A stretch of 64,000 nucleotides of DNA, taken from positions 47,279,459 through 47,343,458 of the forward strand of contig OX235265.1 of the NCBI GenBank assembly GCA_944472135.2, read 5' to 3'. A model generated the notes under the pieces. That model was not told where the DNA came from. It was given only the letters and a program-made list of their open reading frames with translations, and ran no database searches. Shown piece by piece: positions 34,172-42,746 of this stretch. A program made the position numbers and the translations under genes. Within the stretch, counting starts at the first letter, position 1. Every line of letters starts with the position of its first letter. This DNA comes from Trichobilharzia regenti. Its lineage: Eukaryota; Platyhelminthes; Trematoda; Strigeidida; Schistosomatidae.

Positions 34172-34828
34172 CTACTGACAACCCATACGCCGCTTCCCTT
34201 TCGGGTTCCACTCGAGGGCTTGACGCGCGATGTCACCCAGCGGTCTTCTCAGCGAGTGTCCAATCCATCTCCACTTTCTCCTGCATATTTGTTGGGCGAT
34301 TGGATCTTGTTTTGTTTGTTCCCATAATTCCTTGTTGGTGATTCTTTCCGGCCATCTGATCTTCAGTATAGAGCGAAGACAGTTGTTAATAAAGGTCTGC
34401 AACAGCTGTTGGAAATATTCTTTGTGACCCGCCAAGTTTCTGATCCGTATAGAAGAACTGACTTTACGTTTGTATTGAAAATCCGAATTTTGTTGATGAT
34501 GCTGAGTGACGAAGATTTCCAGATTGATTTCAGGTTGATGAATGTGTTTCTCGCCTTCCCGATTCTCGATTTGACATCCTCGTCCGCTCCTCCTGTAGTT
34601 GAGACAATGCTCCCTAGATAAGTGAATGAAGTAACCTCTTTCAAATCCCTCCCGTTGATGGTGATTGACGTTGGATGTTGCTGCTGTTGTTGGTTGGTTA
34701 TTTTCATAACCTCCGTCTTGTCTATGTTTACCTGGAGTCCTGTCTTCGCCGGCTGCTTCTTCGACCAGTTTGTCGGTTTTCGCTTGTAAGTCTTCGATTG
34801 TGTGTGACATCAAACATAAGTCATCCAC
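34172..34828 (-). pseudogene. RTE C-terminal region, several frameshifts
   Basis: After DDLCLMSHTIEDLQ the reading frame shifts near 34750 to SFTYLGSIVSTTGGADEDVK and NTNVKSVLLYGSETWRVTK, then back near 34400 to LRSILKIRWPERITNKELW and WRWIGHSLRRPLGDIARQA, stopping at 34172. At least four lesions in total make the element dead. Confidence 0.75.
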
Positions 34829-34914
34829 GCGCGAAATCCAGGTCTTCTAGGTTCTTCACGTCGGTCCAGGATATTCCTGTCTTCTCGTTTCCCACTGTCT
34901 GACGCATAATCCAG

Positions 34915-35334
34915 TCAGTCCACCACAATTAGGAATATCATTGGTGATAGTAAGCACCCTTGTCTGACTCCTGTGTTTACTCCAAACGCCTCGCTGAGTC
35001 TTCCGTTGTGGATCACTTGGCAGGTGCCGTTGTCGTACAGCTGTTGAATAAGGTTGATGAATATTTGGGGTACGCCATAGTACTCGAGTAATTTCCAAAT
35101 TACTTCACGATCAACGCTGTCGAAGGCCTTCTCAAAGTCTATAAAGTTGAGGTAGAGGTTTGATTGCCATTCCATGCTTTGTTCGATGATGATGCGTAGA
35201 GTTGCAATTTGGTCAGTACATGATTTGCCTTTCCTGAATCCAGCTTGTTCTGGTCGGAGTTCTGTCTCCAGTGCGTCCTTTAATCTCTCCAGGATGATGC
35301 GACTCAGGATTTTACTTGGCGTCGATAGGAGCAT
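34915..35334 (-). pseudogene. RTE reverse transcriptase palm, frame-shifted continuation
   Basis: Encodes LRPEQAGFRKGKSCTDQI, then LNFIDFEKAFDSVDREVIW (motif A with the first catalytic Asp) and VRQGCLLSPMIFLIVVD (motif B). The frame closes at 34915. Downstream the FADD catalytic box is hit: minus strand of 34820-34836 reads TTCGCGCGTGGATGAC, about 4 nt longer than in the copy at 28.3 kb, shifting the frame inside the box. Confidence 0.75.
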
Positions 35335-37060
35335 GATTCCTCGCCAGTTCTTGCAGAGTGAGGCCTAAGTCGCCCTTCTTTGGTAGTTTCACGAGGTAAC
35401 CTTTCCTCCAGTCAGTAGGCACCTTTCCCTCCTTCCAGACCTTTTGCAATAATGGAGTCAGCATGTCTGCTGTAGTCTCTGGGTCTGCTTTCAGTGCTTC
35501 AGGGGGTATTCCATCTGGTCCGGCTGTTTTTCCAGCTTTCAGAAGCTTGATTGCGTTCAAGACTTCAGCTCTCGTTGGAGGATTGGTGTCAACTTGCAGT
35601 TGTGTGCGCGCTGTTGTTGGTATTTCTGGACGGGTTGCAGGTGATGGTCGGTTCAAGAGTCCTTTGAAGTGATCCGCCCATTGTTTAATCTGTTTTTCTT
35701 CCTTGGTAATGGGCTTCCCTTGGCTGTCTTTTATAGGTTTCGCTTGTGTTGGTCTCTTCCCGGATAGAGATTTGGTTATCTGATATAGTGTCCTCAGGTC
35801 CCTTTTGCCTGCTGCCTTCTCAGCTTCAGTGGCCAGGTTGTCGTAGAATCGTCTTTTGTCCTTCCTAGCACTCTTCTTCACTTCTTTGTCCAGTGCTTTG
35901 TAAGTTGAGCTCATCGTCTCCTTCTCCTGTCCGTCCTTGCATTGAATCATTTTCTCTTTCACCATTCTCCTCTCTTCTATTAATTTCCAAGTGTCCGTTG
36001 AGAGCCATTCCTTGTCTTGTCTCTTCTTTCTTCCTAGAACCGTTGAACACGTTTCGTTGAGAATCGCCTTCAGAGACTTCCAATGTTCTTCCACGCATGA
36101 TTCTTCAGTGATGTCGCGTAGTGTTTCCTGCTTTGCTCTGACAGTTGCAGTGAAGGTGTCTTTTGTGGTTGTGTCCTTCAGTTTCTGAGTGTTGAACTTG
36201 CATTGTGGCCTATCCCCAGCTATCCTCGAGGCTTTTAGTTTCACCTTGAAAGTCCCTTCTACTAGATAGTGGTCTGAACCCACATCTGCTCCTCTCCTTG
36301 ACCTTGTGTCCAGTAGGCTCCGTCTCCACTTTCTTGAAATTGAGATGAAGTCTATTTGATTCTTGGTGTTTCCATCTGGTGAAATCCATGTCGTCTTGTG
36401 TATATCCTTGTGTTTGAACACACTACCACCAATCACCAAATCATTGAAGGCGCAGAAGTCTGAGAAGAGTTCACCATTGTCGTTCATTTCACCGAGGGCC
36501 TCACGACCCATGGTGAGTTCTCTTCCTGTGTTGTCTCGTCCCAGCTTCGCATTCATGTCGCCCATCAGGATTTTGATATCGCCATTTGGGACGTTGTCCA
36601 TTATTGCTTGTAGTTGTCTGTAGAACGCCTCCTTCTTCTCTTGTTCTGAGACGTTTGTAGGCGCATAGCATTGAATGACTGTAACTTTCCTTCCTTTTGA
36701 GTTGAACCTGGCTGTCATTATCCTGGAGGAGATTGGTTCCCACTGCATGAGAGCTTTGGTTGCTGTTGGTGACATCATGATGGCCACTCCCTCGGTGTGC
36801 TCATGGTTGTCCTCTAGGTGGCCGGAATAGATTACTGTCTCTCCAGTAGGTAGTTGGCACCTTCCAGTTCCGTTCCATCTGCTTTCGCAGATTCCCAACA
36901 CTTCTATTCTGTACCTTCTCATTTCAGCGGCTATCTGGGCAGCCTTTCCAGTTTCGTACATTGTGCGAACATTCCAGGTACCCATCCTTACTTTTGCTTT
37001 CATCGAAAGAAGGCACATCGGCTGACTGGCTTCCCGAAGGCTTTCACCAGCCTGCGTCAT
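35312..37060 (-). CDS. RTE endonuclease plus N-terminal RT region
   Basis: 582-codon open frame. AP-endonuclease motifs in order: GTWNVRTMYETGK (Asn), GICESRWNGTG (Glu), VIQCYAPTN, ILMGDMNAKLGRD (Asp-Asn), TTWISPDGNTKNQIDFI (Asp), GADVGSDHYLV (Asp-His); all catalytic residues seem present. It continues through a Lys-rich linker into the RT N-terminus (ILNAIKLLKAGKTAGPDGIP-like, then WRKGYLVKLPKKGDLG). It ends at a frameshift near 35360, after which the RT goes on in another frame (34915-35334). The Met at 37060 is only 26 residues before GTWN, usual for RTE. Confidence 0.85.
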   Translation of the reverse strand: MTQAGESLREASQPMCLLSMKAKVRMGTWNVRTMYETGKAAQIAAEMRRYRIEVLGICESRWNGTGRCQLPTGETVIYSGHLEDNHEHTEGVAIMMSPTATKALMQWEPISSRIMTARFNSKGRKVTVIQCYAPTNVSEQEKKEAFYRQLQAIMDNVPNGDIKILMGDMNAKLGRDNTGRELTMGREALGEMNDNGELFSDFCAFNDLVIGGSVFKHKDIHKTTWISPDGNTKNQIDFISISRKWRRSLLDTRSRRGADVGSDHYLVEGTFKVKLKASRIAGDRPQCKFNTQKLKDTTTKDTFTATVRAKQETLRDITEESCVEEHWKSLKAILNETCSTVLGRKKRQDKEWLSTDTWKLIEERRMVKEKMIQCKDGQEKETMSSTYKALDKEVKKSARKDKRRFYDNLATEAEKAAGKRDLRTLYQITKSLSGKRPTQAKPIKDSQGKPITKEEKQIKQWADHFKGLLNRPSPATRPEIPTTARTQLQVDTNPPTRAEVLNAIKLLKAGKTAGPDGIPPEALKADPETTADMLTPLLQKVWKEGKVPTDWRKGYLVKLPKKGDLGLTLQELARNHAPIDAK

Positions 37061-37135
37061 TTCACTTCCCCGATTCCAGCGAAAAGTAAGGCTATTGCTT
37101 ATGTTTTTAGAATTTTTAATATATTTATTCGTTGA

Positions 37136-37235
37136 AGTTTCTGTAGCGATTTGGTTGTTTTACAGGGGTGGAGTTGCTAGCACCACGCCCCAACCCTCCC
37201 TCTTTACCCGGGCTTGGGACCGGCGAGAAAACTAG
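37136..37235 (-). repeat. SINE-type segment adjoining the RTE 5' end
   Basis: GTTTTACAGGGGTGGAGTTGC and CCACGCCCCAACCCTCCCTC match the body of the tRNA-Cys-like SINE on the minus strand (compare 25690-25740). Either a truncated SINE next to the LINE or a true RTE 5' leader shared with the SINE. Confidence 0.45.
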
Positions 37236-37739
37236 TAAGCTAGCAGCCTAGTAAGCTAGTATCTGGCGAGGTATTTTAATATAGTTACTATAATTCACGA
37301 TTTGCAAGTTCACGAGGTGAAACTTCACCACAGCTTTTCTTTGGAAACAGATATCATTTAGCTGAGAATATATGTCATCCATCTGCTTGATACCATGAAC
37401 GGAAATCAAGAAAAGAAGTACACAGCGTCGTGGATAGTGTAAACAGCAAAAAATGAATTAGATTAAAAATCGGTCGGAAAGAGGAATACTCCTTTCAATA
37501 ATTCTCTTGAGGTTCCTACAGTCATAAAATATTTGTTATCATTATAATAATAGCCAGATAGGTATTTGGTAGGCATATTTTAACGTATCATGCGAGGGAA
37601 GATTTAAGATTACAAATTGTTACAAATTACAAAATTGTTTTAGTCAATAATGTGCACTAAGTTAACTAGAGAGCACTACTGAGTAGGTTCATCTACGGAT
37701 TCAAAAACATTTGGCGGCCTAGTTTAGAAAGCGTACGCA
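37236..37739. other. no gene recognised
   Basis: Intronic AT-rich sequence; a short CTAGTAAGCTAG duplication lies near 37229-37258. Confidence 0.35.
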
Positions 37740-38100
37740 TCTTTTACTAGATTGGACGAGTCTTGGAAAGAGTATAAAGAGTAGGAACCTTCCTTATGAG
37801 AAGACCAAACCTCTTCTCACTATCCAGCCGAAGGAGAAGATGTGAGTTAAATTCGGAATATTGTATATGGAACGGGGATTTTAGTATTAACTATTTTAAC
37901 CTTTTTTTATCCTCCCAGGATACTTTTGAGAGGTCATCACAAAAAGGTGCTCAAACCACGGAGTAATAAAGTACGTGTGGAATTTAGATTCTCCCATAAG
38001 ATGATCAACGACTGGAACTTCTTACCTAATCAAGTGATATCAACTTCATCGGTGAGCGCTTTCAAAGAGAAATTAGATCTCTTGAGGGTTACACATTAAA
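37740..38100 (+). pseudogene. non-RTE LINE C-terminal fragment
   Basis: Plus strand gives LRGHHKKVLKPRSNKVRVEF, FSHKMINDWNFLPNQVISTS and SVSAFKEKLDLL then stop, the typical end of CR1/jockey-like LINE ORFs (RGH-KL...FF--R-IN-WN-LP--VV--SSV--FK--LD). Upstream, the YEKRL...RRRGDL region survives in broken frames. Confidence 0.5.
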
Positions 38101-38253
38101 AAAGATTGACACAGCCTTTAAGAGCGCATGATTCTTTATCATCTGAATCTGGATTCGAATACATGCGCCAGCCTAGTTAAGAATGGACAGATATCTTTTA
38201 TAAAAATGAACATCATACATCCAAAGTTCAATCTTTTCCAAACCATTACATCT

Positions 38254-38501
38254 GTGCGTCGGTGGCATAGCGGTTAAGACGCTCGCCGACCATGCACATG
38301 GTCTGGGGTTCGACACCCGGTCGACGCACTCCTTTACCTCACTGAATCAGAAATAATAATCCTGGTAAAGAGGAAAGGTTGGGCATGAGGCTAGCAACCC
38401 CATCCTGTAAATAGAAACATCGCTGCTACAGAAATTTCGGGTCACTAGCTTGTAGCCCTATATTCCACTGGGAACGTGAAGGAAAAATTATTATTATTAT
38501 T
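38254..38501 (+). repeat. tRNA-Cys-like SINE, intact with target duplication
   Basis: Best copy of the family. Bases 38254-38329 (76 nt) fold as a tRNA: acceptor strands GTGCGTC and GACGCAC pair over 7 bp, box A GTGGCATAGCGG, anticodon arm GACCA/TGGTC with GCA in the loop, box B GGGGTTCGACACCC. The body GGTTGGGCATGAGGCTAGC and the end GCCCTATATTCCACTGGG plus an ATT tail follow. ATTACATCT flanks both sides (38245-38253 and 38502-38510). It is a SINE, not a tRNA gene. Confidence 0.9.
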
Positions 38502-38799
38502 ATTACATCTGAAATTGGTTGAGACGTTTAACCATGAATTAGTATACACATTATTCTGCTCCACACTGTATCAATTTATTATGACTAATCATAATTTTCA
38601 TCAATTTCACGATATTTCCCAATTGCATTCAACTCACCAAATCTGTCATATAAACAATATTCAGCTTGACACCCTACAACTTGAAACTCATATGATTTTA
38701 TATCCGTAATCATATTCTAAGTTAAAATGTATCCGTTGTATACCTACAGGGCTCATATATATTTATATATTGCATTCCAGGTACAAAATAAGACCTCAC

Positions 38800-38995
38800 A
38801 CTTGAGTCTTGACGTTCCATTAGCAGTTGAGTCGTTTTTATGTAATGGGGTTGCCAGCCGTACATCCAACCTACCCTGTTTGACGGACTTACTACCGGCT
38901 ATATGAGGTTTAGGAATCCGTCGGTCAGGAGTCGAAATTGAACCTTGTGGATGGTTGGTGAGCACTCTACCACTTAGTTACTTACGCACCAACGC
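38800..38995 (-). repeat. tRNA-Cys-like SINE, degenerate
   Basis: GTAATGGGGTTGCCAGCC, CCAACCTACCCTGTTTGAC, then a damaged tRNA head TACCACTTAGTTACTTACGCACC on the minus strand. Confidence 0.6.
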
Positions 38996-39078
38996 GAAAA
39001 GAGTATTCTTCGTTCACACTGACATTTAATTCATGATATTAGGGGTTATTTTAGACAATCAGATAACACATAACTTAC

Positions 39079-39184
39079 TTTCCTAGGCTCTATTAATTCC
39101 TGTGCAGATAGTAATGCATTCAAAACAGCACTTTTCATTGATGGTTGAATTTTTTCTTTCCATATATTTGGATGTCCTTGTTTA
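39079..39184 (-). CDS. TTLL3: TTLL3/8-type tubulin glycylase, exon
   Basis: Acceptor TATTCTAG, donor AGGAAA|GTAAGT. Encodes KQGHPNIWKEKIQPSMK then SAVLNALLSAQELIEPRK, the helix-rich part between the QKYIERP and EIN motifs; human TTLL3 has a corresponding W--I-VPGMK-A--HALQTSQD---CRK segment. Its first nucleotide completes a Cys codon begun in exon 44002-44115. Confidence 0.9.
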
Positions 39185-39354
39185 CTAGAATAATTGAACA
39201 ACAAATAGAGAAATAGTGTTCAAATGATTCAATAATGGCAGGCATTAGATATCATCATCACCACCGAAAAAGCTTACCAAGTCATTATGTTGAATGGGAA
39301 AAATTCGCATTTACGGAAAAGAACAGATTGACCTTATAAATGGGTATTATTACC

Positions 39355-39790
39355 TGTTATTCCCTTGATTTCCGAGTGGAATGTAGGACTTCAACAGCAC
39401 ATCTTCATTTCACCAAGTTCTGTGTGGTCATTCTTAGCTGGTTGCACGATTCCTCATAGTCTTTCATTTCCTCTTCACACGATCTCCTCCATAAAGCCCT
39501 CGAAGTGACGGACCAGCTCATAGTTTCTCCTTCGGGTTCCATTGGAAGGCCTGGCCTCAGAGTGTATCCGTTGCATTCCCAGTTTCTTTGGCATCTCTGA
39601 TTGGCGATGGTTTCTTCGTTGGTTTGCTGCCAAACAGAGTTCTTTGTTGTTAGTTCTCCCTGGCCTGTCATCTGATCTTCATATGAATGAGTGGATAGAA
39701 CTATTTGAGAAATTATATATTCAAAGCGTTTCCTGTTGTTTGCCTTTAAGGGTATACTGAGTAGCTGGCATTTAAGACATGGGATCAAAG
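39355..39790 (-). pseudogene. RTE LINE 3' relic
   Basis: Minus strand: TNEETIANQRCQRNWECNG corresponds to the QTKQDPIAQQICRRKWRWIG block, then ALWRRSCEEEMKDYEE and the tail near 39360. Strongly eroded. Confidence 0.6.
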
Positions 39791-39956
39791 ATTCAGCAAC
39801 CAGTAAAACCGGTTGCTTTTCCCATCTTTTCTTAGCCTACACTTACAATGAGGTTAATATTTCGATACCATTTACAGTGGACCAAGCAATATTACGCCTT
39901 AAGCGAAAGGGTTATAGAGTTAGAACAGTGAAAAGTAGTCACACGTGACAAAACAA

Positions 39957-40372
39957 TACTTGAAAATTAATCTGATGCTCACAAGCAACTGGCCCTATTC
40001 AGGCAGTCAACCTGGGGTTCTGGTGAGAAGTCGTGACCAGTAGGGTACAGCAAGTAGGGTGTGAGGACAAATACTCCCCGAAGACATTGGCTAGGGGTCG
40101 CGCTATATCGTGAATTGGCAGAAGTTAGAATTCATGGGCCATTGGATCGGGTCCCACTGGCTCAATGGTCTACAAGCTCGCCTAGTAACCAGAGGGTCCT
40201 GGGTTCAAACCCCGGTGGGTGCGTACTACTGAGGATTCCCGAACTAGGCTGACGAAACAGCTGTCCAGTACTCCCAGGTTTTCCAATGGTTCTCTATCTG
40301 ATGTCAGCTCATGATGAAATCCTTTATGCAATCGAACAAAATCCCCACAAAACCAATACTTGAAAATAGAAG
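39957..40372 (+). repeat. hammerhead tRNA-SINE, convergent pair, left member
   Basis: Full-length: ACTTGAAAATTAATCTGATGC at the start and ACCAATACTTGAAAAT at the end overlap as if cut from a head-to-tail multimer. Box A TGGCTCAATGGTC and box B GGGTTCAAACCCC are near consensus (tRNA-like region about 40150-40220). Core: CTGAGGA 40229-40235, GAAAC 40254-40258, GTC 40263-40265. Confidence 0.8.
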
Positions 40373-40567
40373 AAAAGCTGAAATGAATATAAATTATTAC
40401 GTTTACACTAAGATGACACTGTGTAGGACAAGTGGTGTGAAAGTTACACAATATTAACCTCAAAAATACTTTATTGCCTTTGTGGGCTGTTACAGCCATA
40501 ACCAATCATCTACTATTAAACAATTAGTTGCTTCGGACCAATCAATCTTCTTATTTGAAGAATTTCT

Positions 40568-40930
40568 TAAGATTTCATCATGAGCTGACATTGGTTAGAG
40601 AACCACTGGAAAACCTGGGAGTACTGGACAGCTGTTTCGTCCTAATTTGGGAATCCTCAGCAGTACGCACCCACCGCCACGGTTTGAACCTAGGACCTTC
40701 TAGTTACAAGGCGAGCTCATATATCATTGAGCCACTGGGACCCGATCCAATGGCCCATGAATTCTAACTTCTGCCAATTCACGATATAGCGCGACCCCTA
40801 GCCAATGTCTTCGGGGAGTATTTGTCCTCACACCCTACTTGCTGTACCCTACTGGTCACGACTTCTCACCAGAACCCCAGGTAACTACCTACCTGAATAG
40901 GGCAAGTCGCTAGTAAGCATCTCATCGAAT
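40568..40930 (-). repeat. hammerhead tRNA-SINE, convergent pair, right member
   Basis: Inverted relative to 39957-40372 with about 195 bp between; high similarity over most of the unit. Carries the best-preserved ribozyme of the window. Confidence 0.8.
40621..40666 (-). ncRNA. hammerhead ribozyme, best copy
   Basis: Minus strand: GTACTG, CTGAGGA, TTCCCAAATTAGGAC, GAAAC, AGCTGTC, CAGTAC. Stem I pairs perfectly (GTACTG with CAGTAC). Stem II has TCC/GGA. Stem III is ACAGCTGT, a perfect palindrome without a loop, the hallmark of hammerheads that act as RNA dimers. All invariant core bases are present. Confidence 0.7.
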
Positions 40931-41078
40931 TTCAAGTGTTGGTTTGTAGGGATTTTATTGGTCACATGATTTCTTCATAAGCTGACATCGGTTAGAGAAC
41001 CTGCCAGGGAGTACTGGACAACTGTTTCGTCCCAGTTTGGGACTCTTCATCATTACGCACCCACTGGGCAGCTCAGAT
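40931..41078 (-). repeat. hammerhead tRNA-SINE, 3' part only
   Basis: A second minus-strand tail and core directly behind 40568-40930 in the same orientation (head-to-tail): GTGTTGGTTTGTAGGG, GAGCTGAC-like block, GTTTCGTCCC, GGGACTCTTCATCA. Truncated inside the tRNA-like region. Confidence 0.65.
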
Positions 41079-41205
41079 GACAGATTAATTTCAGTAAACC
41101 GATCAATTATGAAGTTAAGGTTGGGTCTTAAAAATTCAGCACAGTCACTTAAAGCATTTGATTCAATATCTTTTTCTCCAATGTTCATCTTTTTCATCAT
41201 ATAAT
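41079..41205 (-). other. orphan open frame between repeats
   Basis: Minus-strand frame ending at a SINE junction: MNIGEKDIESNALSDCAEFL, then RPNLNFIIDRFTEINLSSEL. Composition looks protein-like, but no splice signals fit and the TTLL exons on either side join in phase without it. Could be a processed fragment of another mRNA. Unrecognised. Confidence 0.25.
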
Positions 41206-41504
41206 TTCAGCGTATGTTTTACAGCAGATTTTTTACCGGTTGAACCAATTGACAGCCTTTTTAACCTTAGTTTAGGTCAAATAATAATTCAAAATGCCAC
41301 ATTTCAAAAGAGAAGCAACAATTATAAAACAAGTTGTTAAGGTGAAAATTAACGTCATAAGTGGTGAGGTGTAAATAAACAAGCAAAGACTGACAGAAAT
41401 TTCGAGAGTAAGACTCGATTCATTTGTATTACTGTCACCTACTGAAAGTGTTATCTCATCGACAATGTCATTACTACTAATTAATCAAATGATTTTTTTC
41501 CTTC

Positions 41505-41727
41505 ATGTTCCCCTGTGGAACATAGGGCTTCAAGCTAGAGCGTCAAAGCTTTTGTAGCAGTGTTTCTTTTTATAGGATGGGGTTGCTAGCCTCATGCCCA
41601 ACATTTCCTCTTTATCAGCTTTATTTCTGGCTCAGAGTGGTAAAGGACCGCGTCGGCTGGGGATCGAACCCCGGACCATGTGCATGGTCGGCAAGCTTCC
41701 CAACCGCTGTGCCACCGACGCGCAAAA
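41505..41727 (-). repeat. tRNA-Cys-like SINE
   Basis: Well-kept minus-strand copy: CCTTCATGTTCCCCTGTGG end, GGATGGGGTTGCTAGCC body, GGGGATCGAACCCCGG (box B), GCTGTGCCACCGACGCG (box A and acceptor). Confidence 0.8.
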
Positions 41728-41869
41728 TCTATATTTGATTACACACCTCAAATTAACATTCAGAGACTGATCGGAACTTTCGAAAACTCTACATTTTTTT
41801 CACCATTTCGTAAAAGGTAATCTTAAGTTCAGAATATCATAAAGCAGACTTATTTCACATGATGTATCG

Positions 41870-42240
41870 AAGGTGTTGTTTCGAATTCTCTAAGTTTGAT
41901 CACAGGCTGACTTCAGTTAAAGAGCCAATGAAAGCCAGCAAGGAGTACTGGAAAGCTGTTTTGTTCTAGGGATTGAACCAAGGACCTTCAGGTTATTTGG
42001 CGATATTGTTGACCATCTAGCCACTAAGACGAAATCTAATGGTCACTTCATGAGTTCTAAACTTCCGCCGTTTTGCGATGTATATAGCACTATCATCAGC
42101 CAATGTCACTAGATAGTATTTATCCTCGCAACTAGCCAGTGGTGGATCCTACTGACTGTGATTTCTTACAAGAACTTGAGGCATCTTCACCATATAGTCA
42201 GTTACTAGTTTAGCATTAGATAAATTTTCGAGGGGTTTGA
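41870..42240 (-). repeat. hammerhead tRNA-SINE with the ribozyme core deleted
   Basis: The unit is otherwise long (GACTTCAGTTAAAGAGCC to GCATTAGATAAATTTTCGAG), but about 30 nt between GTTTTGTTCTAG and GGATTGAACC, where CTGATGA and stem II belong, are missing. Confidence 0.65.
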
Positions 42241-42746
42241 TTGATTCAACTGGATTGAAATGCTTTGTCAGTCAACAGAGAAATGCAAATCAACAATTTC
42301 AACAAATAAAAAAATATAAAACCAAGACCCCATTGGTGTATTTGGCTAGAGGACACTACAATAGCATTTAAAATGATAGCTAGTGCATCCGAGCCTCAGT
42401 GGGAAGACCATCGCTTATTGCGAATACAGATATATCCATCTAATAAGGTCCACACATGATATACTAAAAGTGAGATAGACTATTAAGGAGTACGACGGCT
42501 CCAAGTAAAATGTTCGACACAATGTAGAGAAGGCTACAATAGCTTTATGGTTGAAACTTTAGTATTTGAGGCAAAAATTTTTGCGGTAATATATGTCCAC
42601 AGAAAAAGTCGAAATTTCTTCTACAGTCTGATTTAAATTCATCCATACATACGATGGATTCATATATTAATCTGACAGATTTTTTGTTTTTAATATACTG
42701 ACTACAATAAAATAGAGTTGAAAACATTTATTTCCCGACAAGAATT
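42241..42746. other. no gene recognised
   Basis: Intronic. GCATCCGAGCCTCAGTGGG near 42387 suggests a faint Sm-alpha-type relic. Confidence 0.35.

Larger units (their letters stand above)
34010..37135 (-). mobile_element. RTE-class LINE, near full length
   Basis: About 3.1 kb on the minus strand: short 5' region, AP endonuclease, reverse transcriptase, C-terminal region and an AAT-type tail (ATTATTATT at 34014-34024). The single-ORF EN-RT order and microsatellite tail identify the RTE clade (SR2/Perere-like in schistosomes). The coding sequence is broken at several places listed separately. Lies in the 25446-39079 intron of the TTLL gene, in the same orientation. Confidence 0.85.

Noticed and set aside
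35463..36623. Several 65-93 codon plus-strand frames
   Set aside because: Antisense shadows of the RTE endonuclease/RT frame.
38254..38329. tRNA gene-like fold (76 nt, anticodon loop with GCA)
   Set aside because: It is the head of a dispersed SINE with body, tail and target duplications; other copies carry the same head.
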